64,000 nt of DNA from Lacinutrix sp. 5H-3-7-4 (GTDB taxonomy: Bacteria > Bacteroidota > Bacteroidia > Flavobacteriales > Flavobacteriaceae). The translations under genes and the position numbers were made by a program. A model generated the notes under the pieces. The model saw only the letters and a list, made by a program, of their open reading frames with translations. It had not been told where the DNA came from and searched no databases. Positions 1 through 8,130 of this stretch are shown one piece after another. How positions within the stretch are numbered: position 1 is the first letter of the stretch; each line of letters starts with the position of its first letter. The stretch covers positions 2,515,001 through 2,579,000 of the forward strand of contig NC_015638.1 of assembly GCF_000211855.2 (NCBI RefSeq), given 5' to 3'.

Positions 1-182
1 TGATTCTCTACTTCATAAAGTGTTCCTTTAACTTTTGAATAAATAGGACTTAAGACATCAGGAATACCGTTGCCATTTAATTCTTCATCATCATTTATTT
101 CTAGACTATTACTATAATTATTTCTTAAAGAGTCTGAAAGCTCTAAAAATTTCTTAAACAGTTCTTTTATTTTCTTGCTCAT
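1..182 (-). CDS. Partial small protein, likely immunity partner of the orphan NucA/NucB-like tip
   Basis: The reading frame starts at the ATG complementary to 180-182 and stays open to the window edge, so only about 60 N-terminal residues are visible (MSKKIKELFKKFLELSDSLR and onwards). They are charged and helical with no signal peptide or membrane segment. It begins 5 bases after the stop of the orphan Rhs tip on the same strand, which is the usual place for the cognate immunity gene of a polymorphic toxin. I recognise no family, and immunity function is inferred from position only. The C-terminus lies outside the window. Confidence 0.5.
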   Translation of the reverse strand, partial: MSKKIKELFKKFLELSDSLRNNYSNSLEINDDEELNGNGIPDVLSPIYSKVKGTLYEVEN

Positions 183-187
183 TTGTT

Positions 188-688
188 TTAATCTATAATT
201 TCTATATCAAAGGTATCACCATGTTGTATATTATTCTCTCTGTAAAACTTTCCTAAATCTCTACCTGCACCTTGATTCACATCACTTAAGACTTCTTCAA
301 TATGAGCTCCTGAACCACCTTGTTCTGTTGATGCATAAGGGAATTCATCATAATCATGATCTTTTTTTGGACCTCCTTGTTTTTTACGAATTTCTTTCTG
401 AGAATGATATCTATTTTTCCTTGCTGCTTTAGTTCCTTTCCCTCTCTTTAATCCTTTTAAGGAATGCCCTTCTTTAACTGCATTTTCAACCATTGCAACA
501 TGTTCTGGGAATTTCTTTTTTGAGAGTTTATAAGTTTTTGTAAGACCTAATACATCTAAATAAGAATTAGAATCACCTACATATGCATATAAATTGTTTT
601 CACCACTAAATAATCCAATTGGATCTTTTTGGATAAAACGTCCATCCTCAGGATCATAATATCTAAATCTATTATAAGCCAGTTCAAT
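188..688 (-). pseudogene. Orphan Rhs core end with NucA/NucB-like toxin tip (no start region)
   Basis: This frame opens right after a TAA (689-691) and reads first through the end of an Rhs core: an IELAYNRFRYYDPEDG-type segment, then a DPIGL motif. It continues into a toxin domain of about 120 residues. The toxin contains DEFPYASTEQGG, which closely resembles the DEYPFAS-type active-site motif of the NucA/NucB DNase family. The N-terminal 1300-odd residues of an Rhs protein are missing, and the core fragment matches 2203-2251 of the intact rhs gene at 47 of 49 bases. It is therefore a displaced toxin tip that could be re-joined by recombination. An internal ATG at 493 could allow expression of the bare toxin. 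The DNase assignment rests on one motif. Confidence 0.75.
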
Positions 689-702
689 TTACTCACATAA
701 AT

Positions 703-948
703 CTATTGATTCCTTCCCGTCAGACCTTTTACTGTAGTTATATCACCAAAGTTTATAAATTCTCTAGCTACAGCTGTATGAAATAATATAGGTGTGTTTT
801 CTAAATCTACATTGTTCCAATCTTGATTAGTACTGAAAATGTTAAAGAAAACCAAATATGGATCTTTTATCATTTGCGCAAGAACATACAAACCTCTTCT
901 AGTTTCTATGCTTAACACTTTATTTTCTTTCCATTGAACTTTTGCCAT
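703..948 (-). CDS. Small protein, probably a 3'-truncated immunity gene
   Basis: It encodes 81 residues (MAKVQWKENKVLSIETRRGL at the start) with no signal peptide or membrane segment. It lies just after the end of a toxin fragment (954), as an immunity gene would. It stops 12 bases before the TAA that opens the orphan Rhs tip. The abrupt end at this recombination junction and the short length suggest that its original 3' part was lost when the tip was inserted. I do not recognise the family with confidence. Immunity role is inferred from position. Confidence 0.5.
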   Translation of the reverse strand: MAKVQWKENKVLSIETRRGLYVLAQMIKDPYLVFFNIFSTNQDWNNVDLENTPILFHTAVAREFINFGDITTVKGLTGRNQ

Positions 949-953
949 ATAAT

Positions 954-1187
954 TTATTTTTTATAACCATTCTTTTTTCTTAGATGTCTTTCTGCAGCTC
1001 TTCTATATTTATCCTTTTTAGGATTTCTATCTCCCACAGGTCTTTGTGCATTATCAAAACCATCGTCAGCTCCCATTTCTTCTAATCCTCTTGCTGTGTT
1101 TTTACCTCTTATGTTTTTTCCATGGTAATCAACATTAATGCTTTTTGGCTTATTTTTTTTACCACTAATCTTCTTGCAACAATCTGT
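954..1187 (-). pseudogene. C-terminal fragment of a second displaced toxin
   Basis: The frame is open from a TGA at 1188-1190 to a TAA at 954-956 (77 codons) and has no proper start. The last 50 residues are rich in Arg, Lys and Asp (for example VGDRNPKKDKYRRAAERHL), as in nuclease toxin C-termini of Rhs and related proteins. It is followed after 5 bases by the small gene at 703-948, which gives a toxin-then-immunity order. No catalytic motif is visible, so the activity is unknown. It looks like debris from an earlier tip of the neighbouring rhs gene. Confidence 0.5.
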
Positions 1188-1211
1188 TCAGGAGTCTACG
1201 CATACCTTAAA

Positions 1212-1252
1212 AATACAAAAAGCTACCTAAATGAATAGATAGCTTTTATTTT
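1212..1252 (-). terminator. Hairpin terminator after the rhs immunity gene
   Basis: An 8-base inverted repeat (AAAAGCTA at 1218-1225, TAGCTTTT at 1240-1247) has a 14-base loop and A/T tracts on both sides. It can therefore end transcription in either direction. It sits about 70 bases downstream of the stop of the gene at 1320-1733 and separates the live toxin/immunity pair from the displaced fragments. Confidence 0.55.
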
Positions 1253-1281
1253 TAATGCTTTTGTAGAACTTACTCGGTACG

Positions 1282-1302
1282 GCACTCGTTACAAACGAGC
1301 GC
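1282..1302. repeat. REP-like GC-rich hairpin
   Basis: GCACTCGTT, the 3-base loop ACA, then AACGAGCGC form a 9-base stem with a single A/C mismatch (a G-U pair in minus-strand RNA). It sits in a locally GC-rich patch of about 40 bases that stands out from the AT-rich surroundings. The shape recalls REP-type palindromes. No second copy was seen in this window. Confidence 0.4.
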
Positions 1303-1319
1303 TAGAGAAATATAAAACA

Positions 1320-1733
1320 TTATTGATTACTTAAGAAATCCTTAATTTCTAATTTTAAATCTTCATCTACATCTTTACGTTCTAAAAAAGAATTCATAAT
1401 TTTTTCATATTTCATAAATATATCACCTTCAGAATCATTCATAATTCTATTCAACATCCAAACTGTATGACTAGTTGGTTTTCTATTTAAGGATTCGATT
1501 AATTTTTCTTCATATCCTTTTTTATAAAAACCTTCTAAAAAATGAACAATGGACCCAGGCATACCAAAATCTTTATCTGGATTGTTTTCCAATATTGAAA
1601 ATAAAATATCCATAATCACAACTTTATGCTCATTTATATTACCATTTTCTTCAATAACTTCTATATCTTCATCTAATTTATCTAAATCAAATGAAGTTAT
1701 ATAATTTCTTAGTTTATTAATTATTTTATCCAT
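1320..1733 (-). CDS. Immunity protein for the Rhs toxin
   Basis: A 137-residue soluble helical protein (MDKIINKLRNYITSFDLDKL start) with no signal peptide or membrane segment. It begins 6 bases after the stop of the 1495-residue rhs gene, the standard position for the immunity protein that protects against the C-terminal toxin. The middle part (GMPGSIVHFLEGFYKKGYEE, then a PTSHTVWMLNRIMND stretch) resembles Imm-type proteins of polymorphic toxin loci. I am not certain which Imm family it belongs to. A hairpin terminator follows. Confidence 0.7.
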   Translation of the reverse strand: MDKIINKLRNYITSFDLDKLDEDIEVIEENGNINEHKVVIMDILFSILENNPDKDFGMPGSIVHFLEGFYKKGYEEKLIESLNRKPTSHTVWMLNRIMNDSEGDIFMKYEKIMNSFLERKDVDEDLKLEIKDFLSNQ

Positions 1734-1739
1734 AATATT

Positions 1740-4700
1740 TTAATAAATGTTTAAGTCTTTAGCATGCTGTATTGCATCTGTTTTTATTTTATCTACAGTT
1801 ACTTGTGGTATACCGTTATCTGATAAGATTTGTGAGTTTGCATCTATACTGTTTTTTACACTCATATCTTTTGTTCCTTGTTCGATTTGGGCTTTATTTA
1901 CTTTTTTATGAGTTCCTCTTTCAAGAGCAATAACAGGATTCTTTTTTGAAGCATCTGTATCTAATCTCTTTTTTGTTAAACCTTTCTGTTTAAGAATTGC
2001 ATTTTGTAAAACTTCGTGACCTTCTAAATTATCACCAACTTTTGATTTGTTTTTGAAATCATTATATGGTAAAACTTCATTTTTTTTAACATAAGTCTTT
2101 GCTAATCCAAATGGGTCAATATAAGTATTGGAATCTTCTACATAATTGTATAAACCATATTCTCCCGAGAGCAGTCCAATAGGATCCACAGAAATATACC
2201 TACCATCTTCAGGATCATAATATCTAAATCTATTATAAGCTAGTTCAATTTCTTGATCATAATACTGTCCTTGATACATAAAAGGACAACTATTATTATC
2301 TCCAGTAATTACTTTACCAAAGGTATCTAAAGAACGTTCCCAAACTTGTTCGCCTTCTGCATTATGCATGCTTGTTGGCGTACCCAAATGGTCTGCTAAA
2401 ATACTAAATTTCTTATTATTTTTTAGCTTTGCCGTTGGTATAAAACTGTTTTCTTCAAAAACCCAAGTTACAATGCCATTATCGCCAACTGTGCTGTTGC
2501 TTAAAATATCTCCGTTTTGGTTTTCTTTCCATTCGTGTAATGGTACGTTACCATCCCAAAGCCATTTTGTTGTTGTGCTTTTAAAGGTTTTGCTTAAACG
2601 TCTGCCTAAAGCATCGTACGTAAAATGTACTTGTTCTTTATCTGGACGTATTACGGTTTGTAGCATACCAGCTGCATTCCATACATATTGCCAATGGTCT
2701 TTTTTGGTTTTAAATAAACGTCCTGTGGTTTTATATTTTTCGGTTAAAAAACCGTCTGCATCGTATTTATAGTTCCAGCTTCCTTTTTTTTCTAATCTTC
2801 CGCCTTTGCTGTATTCTCTATCGTTATGGTTTGTGGTTTCAAATAGGTTACCTACATTATCTTGGTCGCGTACTTGTTCTGTTCCATCTTGAAAATGGGC
2901 TAACTCTAAATGTCCAGTAGGTGAGTAGCCGTATTTTGTTATGCCTTGTTTACTATCGTCGGTTTTTTGTAAGCGGTCGTTAATTCCCCAAGTATAGCGA
3001 CGTTTGTGTTTTTGTTGCTTTTTGGCTAATGTTTGTTGTGTGGTTAGCCTACCAATGTTATCGTAACTAAAATGTTGTTCTAGTTTTCCTGGCATTATTC
3101 GTTCCACCTCAAAACCTAAGCTATCGTGTTTGTATTGTGTTTGCCAGTTATTGGTGTCTTGATTTGCTGTTAAATTGGCTAGATTACCAAAGTTGTCGTG
3201 CTCGTAATTAATATGTGCCTCTAAGCTACTTTGTAACTGTGTACGAACGCCTAATTGGTTGTATTGGTTTGTTATGCTGTGTTCGCCAACCTGCTCGTTG
3301 GTTATTAAGCCAAGTGTGTTGCGTGTAAAAACAACTTCGGCATCGTTATTTATGGCATTTAATAATTGTCCTGCTGGATTGTAATTAAAGGCTTGCGTAT
3401 TGTTGTTACCATAATCTATTTCGGTAATTCTACTAGCAGCATCGTAAGTGTATTTTACTTTTTTACCACTGGCTTTTGTAAGTTGTAATACGCGACCTGC
3501 AAGATCGCGTTTAAAGTGTTTTGTAGCTTCGTCAAAACTTTGCTCTTTGGTAATATTACCAACACTGTCTAAGGTAAAGGTGTATGGATTACCTTTTTCG
3601 TTTATAATTTTGGTAAGCTGCTCCTCAGTATCGTAATAATAATAAGTTGTACCACGAGCATCGCTACGTCTGGTCATTTTCCACATACCAGAATAGCTGT
3701 AATTTACTTCTTGGTGTGTGTCTTGGTATTTTAATAGGTTGTCTATACCATCGTATTCTAAATGGATATTATTACCATCGAAATTAGAGACTTCTTTAAT
3801 ACGGTTTAATAAATCGAAACCTTTGGTTTGTATGGCTCCTTTTGGGTTTGTAATTTTGGTACAGTTTCCTAAAACATCGTATTTGTAAAGTGATGTATTG
3901 CCTAAACTGTCTCTTATTTCTTTAATATTGTATTTAGAGTCGTATTGTAAGTTTGTGGTATTGCCTAAAGCATCTGTAATAGTCTGTAGTAATCCATTGT
4001 CGTACTCCATTGTACTGCTTGCACCTAATGGATTGGTACGTTTAATTACATTACCATGATCATCGTAGTCCCATTTATAAATACCACCATTGGCATCTTT
4101 TACTTTTACAGGTAAATGTTGTTGGTTTGGTTCTAAACTGTATTCGGTTTCTACAATGGCTCCAGCAGGATCGATGCTTAAAATTACATTTCCAAAGTTA
4201 TCGTAGGTATATAATTCTTTATGTCCTAAAGGATCTGTGTAGGAGGTAAGTTGGTTATTCTCGTCGTACAACCATTGGTTAATGGCTCCATTAGGTTCTA
4301 CTTTTTTGTAAACTAAGCCTCCTTTATGGTAATACTCTGTTATGTGCCCAAGGCTGTTTTCAACTTTAGTTAAACCGTTAAAAAATTCTAGTTTGTGATT
4401 GTAAATATTATTATCTCCCCAAGTATGAATACAACGCGAACCAATGTCCTTTCCGTCGTATCTAAAAAACCAGTTTAAACCATTTCTCCAGGTTTCTTTA
4501 ACCATAAGATAGCCTTCATATTCAAAAAGCATGCTATCTCCAACGGCATTTTTTTGTTCAAGCATATTACCTTTAGCATCGTAAATGTATGTTGCTATAG
4601 TAAATGTTTGTCCAGGAAATTCTGGGTGTGGTGCGTTTATTTGAGTTATACGTCCTACAGCATCGTTTGTTACTTTAAGTACACGATGCGCACTATCTGT

Positions 4701-6227
4701 AATTTGAGTTAAATGGCCTTGCGTATTGTAGTTAAACTGTATGCTAAAACTATTAGCATTTACTACACTGCGTAATTTTTGTACGCCATTAAATTTTTCG
4801 GTTGTAAAATAATAGTAAAGGTCTTCGTTTATATCCCAAACATGGTATTCACCACTATCGTTTACACGAAGCTCCATTTGTTCACCTTTTCTAAAGGTTG
4901 GTGTAGCTGTTGTAGGTTTTCTAAAAGCTAATGGTCTACCATCTGGCATTCTTAGCGAGACGTTGTTTTCGGCTTGGTCTTCTACAATAGCAATATCGTA
5001 ACTGTGATGCCAACCGTTTCCTAGTGGACCTTTGTAATCGCTTTCGGCATACCAAGAACGTTCCCAAGATAATGGAATTGGTCCAGGAAGGTAGAAATCT
5101 TCTTCGTCTGTAAAAAACATTCCAGAGGCTACATCTACTGGGTGACCCGTTTTAGTACATAGTTTTTTATGTAGTTTATTTGCTAATTTACTATTGCCTA
5201 AAGTTTTATTAATAGCACCATGACCAACTTTAGCAGCTAATTTATTAAAATGCCTACCAAAAGCACCTTTAACGGCTTTTGCGGCTAAAGCCATAGGATT
5301 AAAAGGCGCAGGAACAGGACTTGTTACAATGGATTGTGCCATAGGAATAGGCATTACCATACTTGTAGGCAAGTACAAAGTCATTTTTTCTTTTGCGCCG
5401 CCAGACGTGTTTTTACTTTTTCTTGTGGCATGAACAGACGGCATACCAAAAGGAGGCGATTGGCAACTTAAGTGTAAGTGCATTCCTCCACCAGCAATAG
5501 GATCGTCATCTGCCAAAGCAAATAAACTACCAAGCATTGCGTGTCCTGTATTAGTTGGCGGTAAAGGCGCAAACGATGCACCCATAGGAAAATGCGGAAT
5601 ACTTTTGGTTGGTGTACCAGCTACAGTACGCGGAATAAAACCACCAATTTTTACTGTAGCACCAAGCATACCTACAACCATGCTAAAACCGGTGTTTGTT
5701 AACTCGGCCATTTTATGGTCGTTTGCGGCTTGTTGTTGCGCTTCTGTAGCCATTTCGCCTTCTGCTGGTCCAGCAGGTGCTGGTGGCGGTGGCGCAATAA
5801 AAGAAGCAAGTGCCGCAGCAATAAAATCTTCAGCCTTAAATAACATACCAATATAAGGATGAGGCATTGGTATTGGAGCAGGAGCAGGCGGTATCATTAC
5901 CGTATGCACGTCTATACCTACAACAGGATCCATTTGTTTGGTAATAGGAAAACTAGCAATACCTTTCATGCCTAAGGCAGCCATTGCTGGCAATAATACG
6001 GATTGTGCAATATTGTCTACCGTACCAGTAAGCGTACTAAAAGTTTGTATACCTGTATCTACAGCGTTTAATGCTTGTGCAGTATTAGCTGTACCATCAC
6101 TAAGGTTTTCGTTTTGAGAAATAGCATCACGTTCTTGATCGCCTTGTTTAAAGCCATCAATTTCCTCTCCAGTAGTAAGACTTATTTGCTCGCTTACATT
6201 ATCAAAATATGATTTATCTGTTGGCAT
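1740..6227 (-). CDS. Rhs effector with PAAR-like N-terminus and nuclease-like C-terminal toxin
   Basis: The 1495-residue protein has the layout of a T6SS-delivered Rhs effector. Residues of about 60-330 form a Pro/Met/Ala-rich PAAR-like region. A GHPVDVASGMFF motif (about 360) opens the DUF6531/Rhs shell, followed by many YD repeats of the YDxxGN type. The core ends at RYYDPEDGRYISVDPIG near residue 1350. The last ~118 residues are the variable toxin. Its LEGHEVLQNA, NPVIAL and THKKVN pieces resemble HNH/Endonuclease VII-type (AHH-like) nuclease toxins, a tentative reading. It is last in the hcp-vgrG-adaptor array, so VgrG probably carries it. Many antisense open frames inside it are shadows. 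Confidence 0.93.
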   Translation of the reverse strand: MPTDKSYFDNVSEQISLTTGEEIDGFKQGDQERDAISQNENLSDGTANTAQALNAVDTGIQTFSTLTGTVDNIAQSVLLPAMAALGMKGIASFPITKQMDPVVGIDVHTVMIPPAPAPIPMPHPYIGMLFKAEDFIAAALASFIAPPPPAPAGPAEGEMATEAQQQAANDHKMAELTNTGFSMVVGMLGATVKIGGFIPRTVAGTPTKSIPHFPMGASFAPLPPTNTGHAMLGSLFALADDDPIAGGGMHLHLSCQSPPFGMPSVHATRKSKNTSGGAKEKMTLYLPTSMVMPIPMAQSIVTSPVPAPFNPMALAAKAVKGAFGRHFNKLAAKVGHGAINKTLGNSKLANKLHKKLCTKTGHPVDVASGMFFTDEEDFYLPGPIPLSWERSWYAESDYKGPLGNGWHHSYDIAIVEDQAENNVSLRMPDGRPLAFRKPTTATPTFRKGEQMELRVNDSGEYHVWDINEDLYYYFTTEKFNGVQKLRSVVNANSFSIQFNYNTQGHLTQITDSAHRVLKVTNDAVGRITQINAPHPEFPGQTFTIATYIYDAKGNMLEQKNAVGDSMLFEYEGYLMVKETWRNGLNWFFRYDGKDIGSRCIHTWGDNNIYNHKLEFFNGLTKVENSLGHITEYYHKGGLVYKKVEPNGAINQWLYDENNQLTSYTDPLGHKELYTYDNFGNVILSIDPAGAIVETEYSLEPNQQHLPVKVKDANGGIYKWDYDDHGNVIKRTNPLGASSTMEYDNGLLQTITDALGNTTNLQYDSKYNIKEIRDSLGNTSLYKYDVLGNCTKITNPKGAIQTKGFDLLNRIKEVSNFDGNNIHLEYDGIDNLLKYQDTHQEVNYSYSGMWKMTRRSDARGTTYYYYDTEEQLTKIINEKGNPYTFTLDSVGNITKEQSFDEATKHFKRDLAGRVLQLTKASGKKVKYTYDAASRITEIDYGNNNTQAFNYNPAGQLLNAINNDAEVVFTRNTLGLITNEQVGEHSITNQYNQLGVRTQLQSSLEAHINYEHDNFGNLANLTANQDTNNWQTQYKHDSLGFEVERIMPGKLEQHFSYDNIGRLTTQQTLAKKQQKHKRRYTWGINDRLQKTDDSKQGITKYGYSPTGHLELAHFQDGTEQVRDQDNVGNLFETTNHNDREYSKGGRLEKKGSWNYKYDADGFLTEKYKTTGRLFKTKKDHWQYVWNAAGMLQTVIRPDKEQVHFTYDALGRRLSKTFKSTTTKWLWDGNVPLHEWKENQNGDILSNSTVGDNGIVTWVFEENSFIPTAKLKNNKKFSILADHLGTPTSMHNAEGEQVWERSLDTFGKVITGDNNSCPFMYQGQYYDQEIELAYNRFRYYDPEDGRYISVDPIGLLSGEYGLYNYVEDSNTYIDPFGLAKTYVKKNEVLPYNDFKNKSKVGDNLEGHEVLQNAILKQKGLTKKRLDTDASKKNPVIALERGTHKKVNKAQIEQGTKDMSVKNSIDANSQILSDNGIPQVTVDKIKTDAIQHAKDLNIY

Positions 6228-6257
6228 GGATAAGTGATATTATTTGTTATTTAACGA

Positions 6258-6500
6258 TTAATTTCTATAAATTATAAGTCCTATTCCTACAGCAATTAGT
6301 GCAATTGTAAAATAAATAATTGCCATTACTAATCTGCCGGACAGTTTGTTATTGGTTAAATTACTTAAGTTTTGTAAAGATTTTTTATCGGCTTTATCTA
6401 ACAAAAATCGTTCTTTAATAAAAGCATTAAATACTAGAGCTATTATAAAAATACTAGCTAAGATTTTTTTTATAGGTATGTTGCTAAAAAAGTCTTCCAC
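6258..6500 (-). CDS. Small two-helix membrane protein in the T6SS effector array
   Basis: An 80-residue protein with two hydrophobic helices (around residues 10-27 and 56-77) and a basic loop between them. It lies between the Imm17-like gene and rhs on the same strand. The neighbouring gene has a similar size and topology, so it may be a second membrane immunity protein or a duplicated relic of one. No family recognised. Confidence 0.6.
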   Translation of the reverse strand: MEDFFSNIPIKKILASIFIIALVFNAFIKERFLLDKADKKSLQNLSNLTNNKLSGRLVMAIIYFTIALIAVGIGLIIYRN

Positions 6501-6520
6501 TTTAGCTAATAAATTAGGTG

Positions 6521-6784
6521 CTAATTATATAATTCTGGGTTATAAGTAAAATAACCAAATAAGCATATTATAATACCAATAAGCATAATGAGGCCGTAAA
6601 CAATTCGTACAGTTTTTCTACCAAATGCATTAATAAAATAGGCGATATTAAAATAGCCACCACCAGGTTCTACAACCCAATCCCAATCTAATATTAAACC
6701 TATAATAATAAACAAAAAAACACCTGCGCCTAATAAGTAGCCGTATTGCGGATTAGATGTCATTATCTCTGTAATTTGTTCCAT
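6521..6784 (-). CDS. Imm17-like two-helix membrane immunity protein
   Basis: An 87-residue protein with two membrane helices (around residues 16-34 and 60-80). Between them it has a W-D-W motif and FGRKTVRIVYGLIMLIG, which closely fits the Imm17 family pattern of an aromatic patch and a GRK-x-x-R-I-x-YG segment. Imm17 proteins sit beside polymorphic toxins in Bacteroidota. It starts 1 base after the adaptor gene's stop, so the two are probably translationally coupled. Its cognate toxin is not obvious here. Confidence 0.6.
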   Translation of the reverse strand: MEQITEIMTSNPQYGYLLGAGVFLFIIIGLILDWDWVVEPGGGYFNIAYFINAFGRKTVRIVYGLIMLIGIIICLFGYFTYNPELYN

Positions 6785-6785
6785 A

Positions 6786-8129
6786 TTATTGTTTTATTTT
6801 TTTAGTTAGTTTTCCAGATTTTTCGATGTGCTCTTTCCATTGTTCTCCAAAAATGGGTTTCATATCCGTATCCATTTGCGCATCGCTTAAAAATGAGTTT
6901 CTATTATAATCTTTTAGTAATTGTAATACTATTAATGGATAGGTTGATGATTTTACTAAATCTGTACCTAAAGCTTCTTTTAAATTATAAGCTTGCAAAT
7001 GGTATTGTGTGGCTTCGTTTTTTAAACTCATTTTATTAGCCATGTAACCTGCTAATCTTAACGATTCGCATTGCATTAAATAGTCTTTAGCTATTGCGTA
7101 AGCTTTTGCAGCTTCTTCATAGTCGTTTAATGCGTTATTTTTTTGTTTTTTTAATTGGTATAGCGCACCTCTACCTAAGTGTGTTTGTCCCACAAGTCTA
7201 TACGCCATTTCTGGTTTTATTAAACCTTTAGATTTTACAGCTGTTTCTACCGCTTTATCTGCAAAATAGATAGCGTCGTCGTAATTTTTATAGCCTAACT
7301 GGTCGTTATATAAAATAGTATATACTGTTACTATTTGCATGAGCCAATTGGCATCTTTTTTAAGTGCTTTTACGGCAATATCTAAACACGCTTTTGCAGC
7401 GTATTGTACTTTTTTTTGGTCTCTTGCTTTTACACCATTTATTAATTTGGCAAGATTTGCTCTATATGGAGTCTCGGTAGCTGTTGGATCTCCTAAAGCA
7501 GACATTTGCTCTACAGCAGCATCCATATTAAATTCTGGTACAATAGTATAAACAGCTTTTGGGTATGCTTTTGCTAAATCGTTATATATAGGATATTGTG
7601 TAGTATCGTTAATAGCAAATATTAAATGCGGTTCCATATTGGTATTCAATACATTTGTGAACCAATTTATGGCATCTTTTTTTGAAATTTCGTTAATATT
7701 TAAAACAATACTAACTTTTATTTTTTTCTCTGGTTGAAGATAATTAGCAAAACTATTTAAGTTTTCAATTAATAAATGCGCTGGATTATCTACATTTTCT
7801 AGACTATAGTCTGCTTTCCAAGTTATGGTTTGAAATTTTATGCTTTCAGGAATTTTAGCATTGTTCCAATTATTTATTTCTTCTTCAAGTTCTTGTAATA
7901 ATGTTACGGCATATTCTTTTTGAGTTGAAAAAGGAGCGCTTAAAATAAGTACAAAGTCTTGTTGGTTGGTATCTATAGCCAACATATATTGATAATAAGC
8001 TTCAAGCATTTGCTTATCATCATTTTCGGCAAGAATTCTAACAATCTTAACATTAGGCGTGTTAATTGCTAATGTCCATTTTAGGAGCATTTGGTCCACA
8101 CGATCTTGTATAGGATTGTTTTGGCTCAT
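6786..8129 (-). CDS. Putative T6SS effector adaptor or chaperone with TPR-like C-terminus
   Basis: A 447-residue cytoplasmic protein between vgrG and the Rhs effector, separated by a single base from the genes on each side. The N-terminal half looks like an alpha/beta domain. The second half (about 230-410) is a run of helical pairs of TPR character. Proteins at this position in T6SS islands usually load an effector onto VgrG (for example the DUF4123, DUF2169 or Eag groups), but I see no match to those families. The adaptor role is inferred from position and tight coupling. Confidence 0.6.
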   Translation of the reverse strand: MSQNNPIQDRVDQMLLKWTLAINTPNVKIVRILAENDDKQMLEAYYQYMLAIDTNQQDFVLILSAPFSTQKEYAVTLLQELEEEINNWNNAKIPESIKFQTITWKADYSLENVDNPAHLLIENLNSFANYLQPEKKIKVSIVLNINEISKKDAINWFTNVLNTNMEPHLIFAINDTTQYPIYNDLAKAYPKAVYTIVPEFNMDAAVEQMSALGDPTATETPYRANLAKLINGVKARDQKKVQYAAKACLDIAVKALKKDANWLMQIVTVYTILYNDQLGYKNYDDAIYFADKAVETAVKSKGLIKPEMAYRLVGQTHLGRGALYQLKKQKNNALNDYEEAAKAYAIAKDYLMQCESLRLAGYMANKMSLKNEATQYHLQAYNLKEALGTDLVKSSTYPLIVLQLLKDYNRNSFLSDAQMDTDMKPIFGEQWKEHIEKSGKLTKKIKQ

Positions 8130-8130
8130 G

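Noticed and set aside
1261-1333. Short plus-strand frame over the GC-rich palindrome (VELTRYGTRYKRALEKYK)
   Set aside because: Only about 24 codons without a start; explained by the palindrome itself.
2368-2772. Plus-strand open frame of 134 codons inside the rhs gene
   Set aside because: It is antisense to the clear Rhs YD-repeat region and has no recognisable domain; the same holds for the plus-strand frames at 3448-3636 and 5605-5856.
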